Origin: Stramenopiles sp. TOSAG23-6
Lineage: Eukaryota; Sar
Assembly: GCA_900128565.1 (NCBI GenBank)
Contig: LT635929.1
Span: 1 to 44,770, forward strand
Reading direction: 5' to 3'
DNA length: 44,770 nucleotides
The notes beneath the pieces are model-generated. The model was not told the DNA's origin, searched no databases, and was given only the letters and a program-made list of their open reading frames with translations. The position numbers were made by a program, and so were the translations under genes. Each line of letters opens with the position of its first letter. Position 1 is the first letter of the stretch. This document shows positions 36,945 to 44,770 of the stretch, one piece after another.

Positions 36945-38437
36945 CTAATCCAACTTTCCACGCTTCTCCTTCTTTGTTTTTGTTTTTGTTTTTATCTTTG
37001 TTTTTGTATTTTCATTTACCTTTTTCAAATTTTTTCCTTTATTTTTTTGGTCTCTGTGAGAAATATTCTTTAAATAACTTTGTGACGTCATTTCGTTGAC
37101 CTCCTTCGGATGTTCTTTCGCCCATGATAAAGATCTTGGGTATATAACTTCCATCAAATTAGTATACCATCCATGGTTATAAATATTTTTAATTTCAACT
37201 CCTATCAGTTTTACAAATCTCTCTGGGATCTGATGTATTATAAAAAAATATTTCAAACATTTGAAATTCGTTAGGTACAAAATTTCGTATATGAAAAAAA
37301 AATAGATTTAAAATTAATTTTAAAATGAATGATAAAAACAAACATGATATTCTTCAAAATTTGGATTATCTCCACGACGCATTGCATCCTCTCGAATCTT
37401 TTTATTTCTCTTTGTTAAAAAATTAGCCTTTTCTATGAAATACTTCAAATCATCGTATTTATATCCTTCATTTGTCGTCATATTTCGAAGAACTAAAGAA
37501 AAATGATAAAGTGTAAATACAAATATGACAACACCCATTACTGACGCAGTTATGCATAGACCCATCATATAATTATACTTACTTAACATGAATCTAAAAA
37601 CTATGAGTACTGTTGCTTGTGTTCGCTCTCCAGTGATAGCACTCCGAAACGTTGCTTCAAATAAATTGAGATCGTGAACAATCGATAGTAAAGTCATGTA
37701 TTGTGAAAAAACACGACATCACAAAAAAACATCGTTAGGTACGAAATTTCGTACGAAAAAAAATTGAAATTGAAAAAAAACAAAAAAACATACATACCAA
37801 TCGCCCAGCCACCATACATTAACAATAGCGAAGAACTCAAGATAAATTGTAAGAAATACCAATGGTTTTCTTCCCCAACTGGTTGGGCAATCCACCCACA
37901 ATAATGATCATATCTGGAAACATTTACACCCATTATTGAACAAAATTTAGAACGCGCTGGTTTTCGAAAACCAGCGGTACGGCAAACGTCGGGGTAATAT
38001 ATTTGTTGGTCGTATTCATAATTGTCAAAACGTCTGTGTGTAATACTTGTAATATATCCTGGTTCTTTTGAGCACGCCTGGTAGAATTTAAACAATGTAT
38101 AGAACATTAATCCTGTCCATAAGATTTTGTGTATTTCGCCAACATACTTATTTGGAACCATAGGGAAAACTGTAAACATTGCAATACCCCAACCTCCGAG
38201 AATGAGACCAAGGTACATAATTTGCAACACAGGATTTCGTTGTTTGAACATATAGTGAAAAGCATTATAAGCATATGTAATCAAAAAGCCTAATCCTACT
38301 GATCTGAGAATTTTTTTCAAATAATGACCAAGGCTAAAAAATGATCTATTCAAAAAGTTATCCTGCGACGTGCACATGACAACGTAAAAGCTCGTCAAAA
38401 TTGACAGAATGATAAATGCAGGCACAAGAAGCGACAT
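36945..38437 (-). CDS. ZDHHC4-like S-acyltransferase with degenerate zinc finger
   Basis: Exons 38437-37794, 37695-37344 and 37232-36945 give 427 residues. Helices: N-terminal LVPAFIILSILTSFYVVMC, a pair at about 68-120, and two after the catalytic part. The cysteine-rich domain reads CRTAGFRKPARSKFCSIMGV then SRYDHYCGWIAQPVGEENHW, so the motif is DHYC and several zinc-ligand Cys/His are replaced. The KPARSK segment, the TTNExY motif (MTTNEGYKYDD) and NIYNHGWYTNLMEVIYP match the ZDHHC4 type. DHHC enzymes palmitoylate proteins at membranes. The C-terminus is an extreme Lys/Thr run (KTKIKTKTKTKKEK). Two introner-like elements split the gene. Confidence 0.85.
37233..37343 (-). repeat. introner-like intron copy (111 nt), exon 2-3 of ZDHHC4-like gene
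   Basis: It is the longest copy. On the minus strand it begins GTTTGTTTTTATCATTC, has ATACGAAATTTTGTACCTAAC and ends TTTTTTATAATACAT. Phase 0 between CAT and CAG, giving EEYH-QIPERFVKLIG. The upstream exon ends TCAT and the element ends ACAT. Confidence 0.87.
37696..37793 (-). repeat. introner-like intron copy (98 nt), exon 1-2 of ZDHHC4-like gene
   Basis: On the minus strand it begins GTATGTTTTTTTGTTT, has the fully palindromic core GTACGAAATTTCGTAC followed by CTAAC, and ends TTTTTTCACAATACAT. Phase 2 (GGT AT|G ACT TTA), giving GGWAIGM-TLLSIVHDLNLF. Confidence 0.9.
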
Positions 38438-38743
38438 TTTCAATATACACTGTAATAGACCAGACGCAAAAAAATAACTACTATGTAATATGTAATGAAC
38501 TTCGTGAAAGAAACAGACCCTTGTAAAAAGAACAGCAATGTTAATGTGTATACTTTCTTTTTCTAAACTCTCGAGTGTTTGGATTGCGATTGGCCGCTAT
38601 TCATGACTGGCTAAAGCGCTAAACAAACGTACGAAAAGCTATCATTTAACCCTAACCCTACTATATAGGTAGTCGCGCGGGGTTGAGCCTCAACGTCGAT
38701 TAAAAAATAAAGTTTGGTAAAAAAAATCATTATTTATATTTTT
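38438..38743. other. intergenic gap upstream of ZDHHC4-like gene with telomere-like box
   Basis: This 306-bp gap holds TTAACCCTAACCCTA at 38646-38660 and GTACGAAAA at 38629-38637 close beside it. It contains the promoter of the ZDHHC4-like gene and the 3' flank of the SLC35F-like gene. No gene seen. Confidence 0.45.
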
Positions 38744-39805
38744 TTACATTTCAGATTGACCAACTTCAACAGAAGTAACAAAAGGAAGAGAACATTCATT
38801 CATTGTTGTTTCCTTATTTTCCCATGAATCAACATCCTTATCAATCACATCTTCACTATTTCTATTCTTTTGTTTTTCACTGAGACGAGACACAACTTTA
38901 TCTTTACTATAACTACAAATACCAATAATAATTAAAAAGGCAGCTAAAATATAAAAATGATTCGGAAATACATGATCAATCACAATTCGAACAATTACAG
39001 CCCAGAGGTTCGAAGTTAGTAAAGATATATTAAAAAAGGCTGAATCAGAAAGTCGCAGCATGAAAGCAGTCATGCAATACATACTACACAAACAAATGAC
39101 AAATCCAGTCATATAACAAACTGTATGAAGATCTAATGTAAATTCTGACGTTTCACAAAGAATAAATGACTGGGATATAGAAATAATACTGCCAAATAAA
39201 CCAAGCATACCTAAAAATTCAAGTGGGTTATGAACTTTTACGACACTTTCTTGACCTACGTTAGATGTCGCGTAGAGAGAAGCGCCAAGTAAGCACAGTA
39301 AGTTACCTAAAAGTGGATTTCTTGCAGTAGAAGAATTTGTAGTTGAAACATCCGAATAAAATAATGCACCAATTCCTGAGAAACATAAAATACAGCCAAT
39401 GAAATGATATCGAGTATATTTTGCTGTAAGGAAAATGTAGGATAAAAACATACAAACAGGAACAGAGAAGCAATCCAAAAGTAAAATACTCGTCACTTTT
39501 GTATACTGATAGGCTTTTACCACAACAAAATTTGCTTCGACGTCAAACAATGCTAGGATTGCATATTTCCACCAACAACCTTCTAGTGTAAAACCACCAC
39601 GCTTGATAAATAAATACGGGAGAAACATTGACAAAAGTATATAATTAGGACATGACTGTAAAGCAGGTGCGTCAAAGCCTCTTTTCTCGAGGAGACTGGA
39701 AAAAAGACCAGTACCTCCAATACAAAATGAAATAAGCTGCCCAAATAAGATTTGCTTAATTGTTAATTGTGTACATATGCTCCATTTCTTTCTTGTCGTC
39801 GACAT
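38744..39805 (-). CDS. SLC35F1/F2-like solute transporter (DUF914)
   Basis: ATG 39805 gives 353 residues with about ten membrane helices of the drug/metabolite transporter fold. Diagnostic segments: ISFCIGGTGLFSSLLEKRGF with APALQS, then FDVEANFVVVKAYQYTKVTS and LLDCFSVPVCMFLSYIFL, all close to SLC35F1/F2. Substrates of this subgroup are poorly defined. The C-terminus is charged and probably cytosolic. No intron. Confidence 0.9.
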   Translation of the reverse strand: MSTTRKKWSICTQLTIKQILFGQLISFCIGGTGLFSSLLEKRGFDAPALQSCPNYILLSMFLPYLFIKRGGFTLEGCWWKYAILALFDVEANFVVVKAYQYTKVTSILLLDCFSVPVCMFLSYIFLTAKYTRYHFIGCILCFSGIGALFYSDVSTTNSSTARNPLLGNLLCLLGASLYATSNVGQESVVKVHNPLEFLGMLGLFGSIISISQSFILCETSEFTLDLHTVCYMTGFVICLCSMYCMTAFMLRLSDSAFFNISLLTSNLWAVIVRIVIDHVFPNHFYILAAFLIIIGICSYSKDKVVSRLSEKQKNRNSEDVIDKDVDSWENKETTMNECSLPFVTSVEVGQSEM

Positions 39806-40034
39806 GATAATTCAAAGACTATATTATATTGTCGTGATTACTATTGGAGTGTCGATGTTCTACTGGAATATAGAGCCGGTGCGTGTCTGTTATGACAAAC
39901 GACAAGTAGTAATTAGGCTAGGGTTAGGGTTACGTAGAAATATTTCGATTCAGCAACAGTTCTCAACACCGTTGTGGTTTCCTGCCTTGTACTAAACTAA
40001 ACGTAGGGCTCATTGGACCTAAATCCTATTTACA
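39806..40034. promoter_or_regulatory. divergent promoter with telomere-like box
   Basis: This 229-bp gap between the SLC35F-like and ankyrin-TPR starts holds TAGGGTTAGGGTTA at 39919-39932. It is the third intergenic site with this motif, and the second located between divergent starts. Confidence 0.45.
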
Positions 40035-41843
40035 ATGACTTCATCGACAAATACCAAAGTCAGTGTCACTACCAAGGACAAGAAAAGTACAGAAATGACG
40101 GACGACCAAAAGTATTCTCATATGCAGAAAGCAAAACAGCAGCTCATCGACCTCTTTAGTGCCGCTGAAAAGGGAAATTGTAGCGAACTTGCTAAACAAA
40201 TTGATTCCCACGTGCCTTACTATGCTAAAGAAGAAAACATTTTATTGAATGAATCTGATACAAACTATAATAAAATGTTGAACCGTGTTCGCATTGGTAT
40301 AGTCTTGAGCTTCCTTGATGGAAGAAAGCGAAACGCTTTGCATTTCGCTTCTTTGTCTGGTAAAACGGAATGTGTGAAATACTTGGTGAAAATGGCTACA
40401 GAAGTTTCTAACGAAATCAAGGAGGATTTTAATGGCAATCTAGTTGACTCACAGGATATCGATGGTGCTACTCCACTTATGTTATCTATCAATTCCGGTG
40501 CTGCGGATACAGCTCAGCTGCTGATAGATATGGGTGCTGATCCTAGTGTACCCAATACTGATGGAGCCACTGCGCTTCATGCAGCTTCTGGAATGGGTTT
40601 TACTGACATTGTAAAGTCTGTTGCTGCCCATGATTTATGTGATATTAATGCCGTAAGTACTATTGGTACACCATTACATTGGGCAACTGGACGCGGACAT
40701 GCTGATGTCGCTGAAATCTTGTTAAAACTTGGTTCTGATGTAAATATGCTAAATCCATCAAATGTACCTCCTCTGGTTATGGCTGCTGCTCGAAACTCTC
40801 TGCTAACAGTCCAAGTTTTACTTCAAGGTGGAGCGGATCTTTGTATCACTGCCCCTAACCATGTTTCAGCTCTCACTATTATAGCTGATGCTGGAAATTT
40901 TCGTTTAATGGAAGTTGTTCTTGCTAATGTTAGTGAGGAAAAATTGTTGAAAGCGTGTTCTATGACTGATGGTGAAGGTTTAGTTCCAATTGAAGTTGCA
41001 CAGTGGTCTAAACATGAAAAGATTGTAAAAATGTTACTACCTATCAGTCCGAAAATTATTACTGGGGGTTCGATTGAAGGTATTGCGCGTCATGTGCAAG
41101 AAAAAAAAGATATTAAAACAAAAAAAGCTGCAGCAGTAGCTGCTGCAGCAGAAGCGGAAAAAAATTGGACCCCAAGTACTGATCAGGTTCGTATTGCGAC
41201 TGAATCAAAAGTTGCTGGCAATAGATTTTTTATAAAGAAAGAGTTTGAAAATGCTATCAAATGTTACTCTGAAGGAATTGAAGCGAATCCTAAACATGCT
41301 CAATTATTATCAAATAGAGCAATGTGTTATATTGGTATCAACCAACCGGAAAAAGCGCTGATAGATGCCAAGAAAGCAATCAAAGAATCACCAGGTTGGA
41401 ACAAAGCATACTACAGAGCTGGCCAGTGTTATATGGCACTGAAGCAATACCCTGACGCAGCACAAATATTGTGGAAAGGTTACACGTTGGATACTGGGGC
41501 TAAAGGAGCTAAAACATTACAAAAACTGTTTAAGGAAGCTGTAGCTTTGGGTAAAAGAATTCATCAAGGTAAAACAGCTGTTGCAAAAGAAGAGGAAGGA
41601 CATGATAATGAAGATGGAAAAGATAGTAAAACTTTAGAAAAATATGATCATGTTATACCTATTGAAGTTCCAGAAGGGAAACTTTCGTCAGGGAAATTTA
41701 TTACTTTGGATCTATCATTTAATAATGTTGATAATGCTGTCGAACGTGCAGGACAGTTTGTTGATAATTATAAATTAGACAGATCACTGATACACATTGT
41801 TGCCAGACAAATTGCTAAAGTTCAGGCTGAGGCAAATTTATAA
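40035..41843 (+). CDS. ankyrin-TPR co-chaperone-like protein
   Basis: ATG 40035 gives 602 residues. Ankyrin repeats run from about 97 to 310 (NALHFASLSGKTECVKYLV, GATPLMLSINSGAADTAQLL, GATALHAASGMGFTDIV, TPLHWATGRGHADVAEILLK). A linker with KKAAAVAAAAEAEK follows, then three TPR units (about 385-490: AGNRFFIKKEFENAIKCYSE, LLSNRAMCYIGINQPEKALI, AYYRAGQCYMALKQYPDAA) of the type that bind Hsp70/Hsp90 tails. A C-terminal domain (about 540-602) is not recognised. The role as an adaptor is inferred. A diverged copy of the last coding segment follows the stop. Confidence 0.85.
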   Translation: MTSSTNTKVSVTTKDKKSTEMTDDQKYSHMQKAKQQLIDLFSAAEKGNCSELAKQIDSHVPYYAKEENILLNESDTNYNKMLNRVRIGIVLSFLDGRKRNALHFASLSGKTECVKYLVKMATEVSNEIKEDFNGNLVDSQDIDGATPLMLSINSGAADTAQLLIDMGADPSVPNTDGATALHAASGMGFTDIVKSVAAHDLCDINAVSTIGTPLHWATGRGHADVAEILLKLGSDVNMLNPSNVPPLVMAAARNSLLTVQVLLQGGADLCITAPNHVSALTIIADAGNFRLMEVVLANVSEEKLLKACSMTDGEGLVPIEVAQWSKHEKIVKMLLPISPKIITGGSIEGIARHVQEKKDIKTKKAAAVAAAAEAEKNWTPSTDQVRIATESKVAGNRFFIKKEFENAIKCYSEGIEANPKHAQLLSNRAMCYIGINQPEKALIDAKKAIKESPGWNKAYYRAGQCYMALKQYPDAAQILWKGYTLDTGAKGAKTLQKLFKEAVALGKRIHQGKTAVAKEEEGHDNEDGKDSKTLEKYDHVIPIEVPEGKLSSGKFITLDLSFNNVDNAVERAGQFVDNYKLDRSLIHIVARQIAKVQAEANL

Positions 41844-41899
41844 ATTAAGACACATTATTGCTACAAGACGAATTGTTAGAATTTAGTCTGAGGCAAATG
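41771..41899. repeat. diverged tandem duplication across the ankyrin-TPR stop
   Basis: The coding tail and stop (about 41771-41840) recur with substitutions and small deletions at 41841-41899: CACATTGTTGCC versus CACATTATTGCT, and CTGAGGCAAAT in both. It is an older event of the same kind as the fresh duplications at other gene ends. Confidence 0.75.
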
Positions 41900-41966
41900 A
41901 TTGGATGACTTGTTCTGTAGAAAGAAATAAAGATTTAAAAATTACTGAGATTTATTAATCATTTGT

Positions 41967-44770
41967 TTATTGTGTAAGTGTTTTCTTATTTCCACTGTAT
42001 CTAAATACTTTTTTGTTTCGCTTTTTCTTCATTTTTTTTGTTTTATCACCTGAGGCAGTTGTAATAGAGCGAGCATCAGCCAACCATTTAGCTAATTGGT
42101 ATGATGTGATGCCACCAGTGCCACTGCTATCGATCCGTGCAAATGATATAAGTGCAGACCTATGTGGAATATCCATTCCCAATCTTCGTAGGATTACACG
42201 AAATTCAGATAAACCAATCATCATATTGTTAAAACTATTTGTTGTGTGAGAACCAGAAGTAGAAATATTTACTTTTTCATGCTGTGAAAAAGTAACCTGG
42301 CATGTTCCTAATCTATTCATCAAAAGAGACATTCCAACTGAAAAATCGAGCTCAGAAGGTTTGCATACTCTCCCATAAGTTTCACTATTTTTCGGTGAAT
42401 CTAATCCAAAAAATGAGACTATCCTAAACCCACGTTTTACACCTGCATTAATTAAAATAGTTGATAGTTGACATTCGCTGTTTTCAACCATATTATCTCT
42501 TAGAGTGTGAGTCCTAATTTTGATTCCATAACCATTTTTACATGCTACGAGGTCTGCTTCTAATTGCGATCGATCATTTTCATTTAGTTTAACACTTATT
42601 TCCTTATTTTCTTTTTGCTTTTCTATAAATTTATTATCTTTAGTGTTTATATTCCCTTTATCGTCACGGGTAATTATTTCCGGTTGATCGTGTTTTTTTA
42701 TATCATTTACATTGAATAAATCATTAAATATGCCATCTGTAAGCGTAAGTGAAAAATAAAACCAATATCGAATAAATATTTGCAACATATGTCTTAATAA
42801 ACCTGACTCGTTTTCAGAATGTATATTTCCCACTTTTATGCTTCTATTTTGAACTTTCATAGTTCGTGTGGCTTGGTATATTTCGCGAACAACTGAAGAA
42901 TTACTGGTAAAGAAATGTACACTGATACCAACATCTAAAGCTATTAAATCACGAATTCTTTCAATATGATTTGTCAGTGCTTTCTCGGTGAGAATAAAAT
43001 TGCTTTCACTGGGAGCATTATAACTATTTTGCATAACTTCAGTAGAGACATTAATATCTCGTATACTACAAATTCTGGTCCATAATGCATCACGTTTTTG
43101 CCTATTAAAATGTGAATATATATAATATAATAAATTATCTTCAGCAAAGAGCCAACCTCTAGGTGATGAGGCATCATCTAATAAACTGTTATGATTGTCT
43201 TCATTCTTCATTCTATTATTTTCAACAGCAATCGTATTTCTCTTTTCATGAATCACATGTGAAACTTTGAAAGATGGTTTATCATCTTCTTGAAATACAG
43301 ATTGGAAACCCATACGTGGTGGTGGAATCATCATAAAATGTTTAGTGCAGAGACTTTTCCCCGTGCCGTTGTCAAAAAACCAATCACCCACTGTCAATAC
43401 ACATTGACAGTAATCGCAGAGATCTACCTGTTTTGTAGAGTATGTTTTATGATCATTACGTAATAGATTATTTGTATTTACGTATTTTTTTTCGGGTTCT
43501 TTCGATCTGGATTTAATTGTGCTCTTACTTTTACTTTTACTTCTGCTTCTACTTCTACTTCTACTTCTACTTCTACTTCTACTTCTACTTCTACTTTTAC
43601 TTCTAGTTCTGCTTCTACCTCTGCTTCTGCTTCTACCTCTGCTTTTGCTTCTACTTTTACTTTTACTTCTGCTTCTACTTCTACTTCTACTTCTACTTCT
43701 ACTTCTACTTCTGCTTCTGCTTCTACTTCTGCTTCTACTTCTGCTTCTACTTCTGCTTCTGCTTCTGCTTCTGCTTCTGCTTCTACTTCTGCTTCTACTC
43801 CTGCTTCTACTTCTGCTTTTACTACTATTCCAATTACGTTCTTTACTCAGCTTATTAAAACGAATATGTGAGCGCTTCCATATAGGAATCCTTTTTCTCC
43901 CTCTTTTCTTTCGTTTTTTTTCAACTATTGGATTATCCAAAAGGCGCATACTCATTTTACGTACAGTGTCCAAACCATTCGCCTTTGCTAATGTATTGAC
44001 TCTATTTGGGTCGATTATTTTTTTGTTTTTTTCTTTCGAAATTCGCGTATCCATCGCATTCAACTCTTGGAGAACATCATTTGCATCTTTAAAACACTTG
44101 ATAAGCACAAATTTGGTTTTACTTTCATCACACAGCTCACCCCAGTGTAATTTACACAAGTCATAGTCACAGTTTGTTTTATGAAACCAATTGTTATACA
44201 TTACATCACTGTTGCATATATCGCAGCTAAAATCCATTGCAATACTAGTAGGGTGATTTTGAATATTACTATGTTTTTTACTACGAGCGTCTTCGTTCGA
44301 TGACCCCTGCAGTAAAGTACCTAGTAGAGTTGCAGGTTTGGGTAATTTGTTTTCATAAGGATTAATGGGAGATATCACTTTTACCGGATTAATACTATTT
44401 GCTTTTATCCTAGCATTACTATTTTGACTTAATTTTGGAGGCATGTTCACTTTACCATCTTCTATACAGGCACTACCATGAGCTAGAAGTGTATTAACTT
44501 GATTCTTTAACAACATATTTCTCACCCTCCTCTGAATTGCAATAGCAGATGCTTTCGCTTTCTTTAAATAATTTCTTTGGAGTTTACCTCTGATATGTGC
44601 CAACAATTGATTTATTACCATACGCTTTAGTTGAAACTCTTGGTAATGAACATGACGTCTACATAATGATTGTATTAACGTGGCTGCATTCTTTTGATGT
44701 TTTTTATATTCTCTAATTTGCCTGCCACGCTGATGTGATTGTATTAACGTGGCTGCATATATACTGTCAT
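41967..44770 (-). CDS. IQ / ZZ-like / SR-repeat / EF-hand-like protein, 5' end outside window
   Basis: The frame is open from the right edge, giving at least 933 residues. Order: IQ-type helices near the edge (AATLIQSHQRGRQIREY, AATLIQSLCRRHVHYQEF, ASAIAIQRRVRN); a ZZ-like zinc module (CDICNSDVMYNNWFHKTNC then DYDLCKLH); a basic KKRKKRGRKR stretch; about 50 RS dipeptides; a second zinc module of the same plan (CDYCQCVLTVGDWFFDNG then KSLCTKH); and a long C-terminus ending in an EF-hand-like segment (FARIDSSGTGGITSYQLAKW). The mix of calmodulin-binding, zinc and SR parts is unusual. I recognise no family. Confidence 0.7.
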   Translation of the reverse strand, partial: DSIYAATLIQSHQRGRQIREYKKHQKNAATLIQSLCRRHVHYQEFQLKRMVINQLLAHIRGKLQRNYLKKAKASAIAIQRRVRNMLLKNQVNTLLAHGSACIEDGKVNMPPKLSQNSNARIKANSINPVKVISPINPYENKLPKPATLLGTLLQGSSNEDARSKKHSNIQNHPTSIAMDFSCDICNSDVMYNNWFHKTNCDYDLCKLHWGELCDESKTKFVLIKCFKDANDVLQELNAMDTRISKEKNKKIIDPNRVNTLAKANGLDTVRKMSMRLLDNPIVEKKRKKRGRKRIPIWKRSHIRFNKLSKERNWNSSKSRSRSRSRSRSRSRSRSRSRSRSRSRSRSRSRSRSRSRSRSRSRSRSRSRSKSKSRSKSRGRSRSRGRSRTRSKSRSRSRSRSRSRSRSRSRSKSKSKSTIKSRSKEPEKKYVNTNNLLRNDHKTYSTKQVDLCDYCQCVLTVGDWFFDNGTGKSLCTKHFMMIPPPRMGFQSVFQEDDKPSFKVSHVIHEKRNTIAVENNRMKNEDNHNSLLDDASSPRGWLFAEDNLLYYIYSHFNRQKRDALWTRICSIRDINVSTEVMQNSYNAPSESNFILTEKALTNHIERIRDLIALDVGISVHFFTSNSSVVREIYQATRTMKVQNRSIKVGNIHSENESGLLRHMLQIFIRYWFYFSLTLTDGIFNDLFNVNDIKKHDQPEIITRDDKGNINTKDNKFIEKQKENKEISVKLNENDRSQLEADLVACKNGYGIKIRTHTLRDNMVENSECQLSTILINAGVKRGFRIVSFFGLDSPKNSETYGRVCKPSELDFSVGMSLLMNRLGTCQVTFSQHEKVNISTSGSHTTNSFNNMMIGLSEFRVILRRLGMDIPHRSALISFARIDSSGTGGITSYQLAKWLADARSITTASGDKTKKMKKKRNKKVFRYSGNKKTLTQ
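43525..43830. repeat. hexanucleotide array encoding the RS domain
   Basis: About 50 units of TTCTAC/TTCTGC (minus strand AGAAGY-type units such as AGTAGA and AGCAGA) encode an almost pure Arg-Ser run. The two interchanged serine codons suggest some age. The long poly-Leu frame on the plus strand is a shadow of this array. Confidence 0.93.
44667..44758. repeat. 23-bp direct repeat encoding duplicated IQ motif
   Basis: TGATTGTATTAACGTGGCTG plus CAT occurs at 44667-44689 and 44736-44758, 69 bp (23 codons) apart. It encodes AATLIQS in both IQ motifs; perfect identity points to recent duplication or gene conversion. Confidence 0.9.

Noticed and set aside
43519-44166. Long plus-strand poly-Leu open frame
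   Set aside because: It is the complement of the RS-encoding hexanucleotide array of the minus-strand gene; no other coding character.

Overview
This is an AT-rich, gene-dense piece of nuclear DNA from a microbial eukaryote (a protist), carrying isolated single N calls. Evidence for a nucleus: NOP58 and NOP10 (snoRNP cores), XRCC4, an Ariadne-type RBR ubiquitin ligase, an Integrator-4-like HEAT protein, a golgin, a PPR protein, a mitochondrial class 2 DHODH and at least one unambiguous GT-AG intron. The plasma-membrane H+-ATPase and the IPT/GCC2-GCC3 multi-pass protein would fit a stramenopile-like marine flagellate, but lineage is a weak inference. Standard stop codons work throughout.

Layout. 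I count 22 genes, two of them cut by the window edges: 3' end of a membrane protein (+, 52-193); PA-domain-like membrane protein (-, 502-2301); DHODH (+); INTS4-like (+); EF-hand/ankyrin protein with a CaaX end (-); P3A H+-ATPase (+); NOP58 (-) and NOP10 (+), divergent; RBR ligase (-); large EF-hand/IQ-like protein (+); IPT/GCC2-GCC3/EF-hand membrane protein (+); XRCC4 (-); unknown EF-hand-like (+); PPR protein (-); membrane-anchored NDK (+); unknown repeat protein (-); TMF-like golgin (-); RING-MFS fusion (+); ZDHHC4-like acyltransferase (-); SLC35F-like transporter (-); ankyrin-TPR protein (+); IQ/ZZ-like/SR protein (-, open at the right edge). Neighbours alternate strand almost strictly, with short convergent gaps and compact divergent promoters.

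The most striking feature is a family of about 93-111 nt related elements, nine complete copies plus one cut by the left edge, each splitting a gene in the sense orientation. They look like introner elements: GTAYGTTTT at the 5' end, a palindromic core TACGAAATTTCGTA running into a branch-site-like CCTAAC, a T-rich tract, and a 3' end in CACAATAYAT. Reading frame and, in the H+-ATPase and MFS genes, gap-free family alignment place the 3' boundary at the end of the element (..AT, once ..TT), not at any AG. I found no in-frame GT-AG solution in the copies I worked through base by base. A GT-AG intron of ordinary type sits 105 nt upstream of one copy in the H+-ATPase, as an internal control. Removing the elements joins exons of XRCC4, the golgin, the RING-MFS protein, the ZDHHC4-like protein, the H+-ATPase and two proteins of unknown function into full-length reading frames.

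Two other patterns recur. (1) Short tandem duplications (23-68 bp) lie across or just past the stop codon of several genes, and in-frame minisatellites occur inside many others. (2) Telomere-like GGGTTA/CCCTAA motifs occur in three intergenic regions and inside coding sequence, where each coding site I read encodes NPNP.
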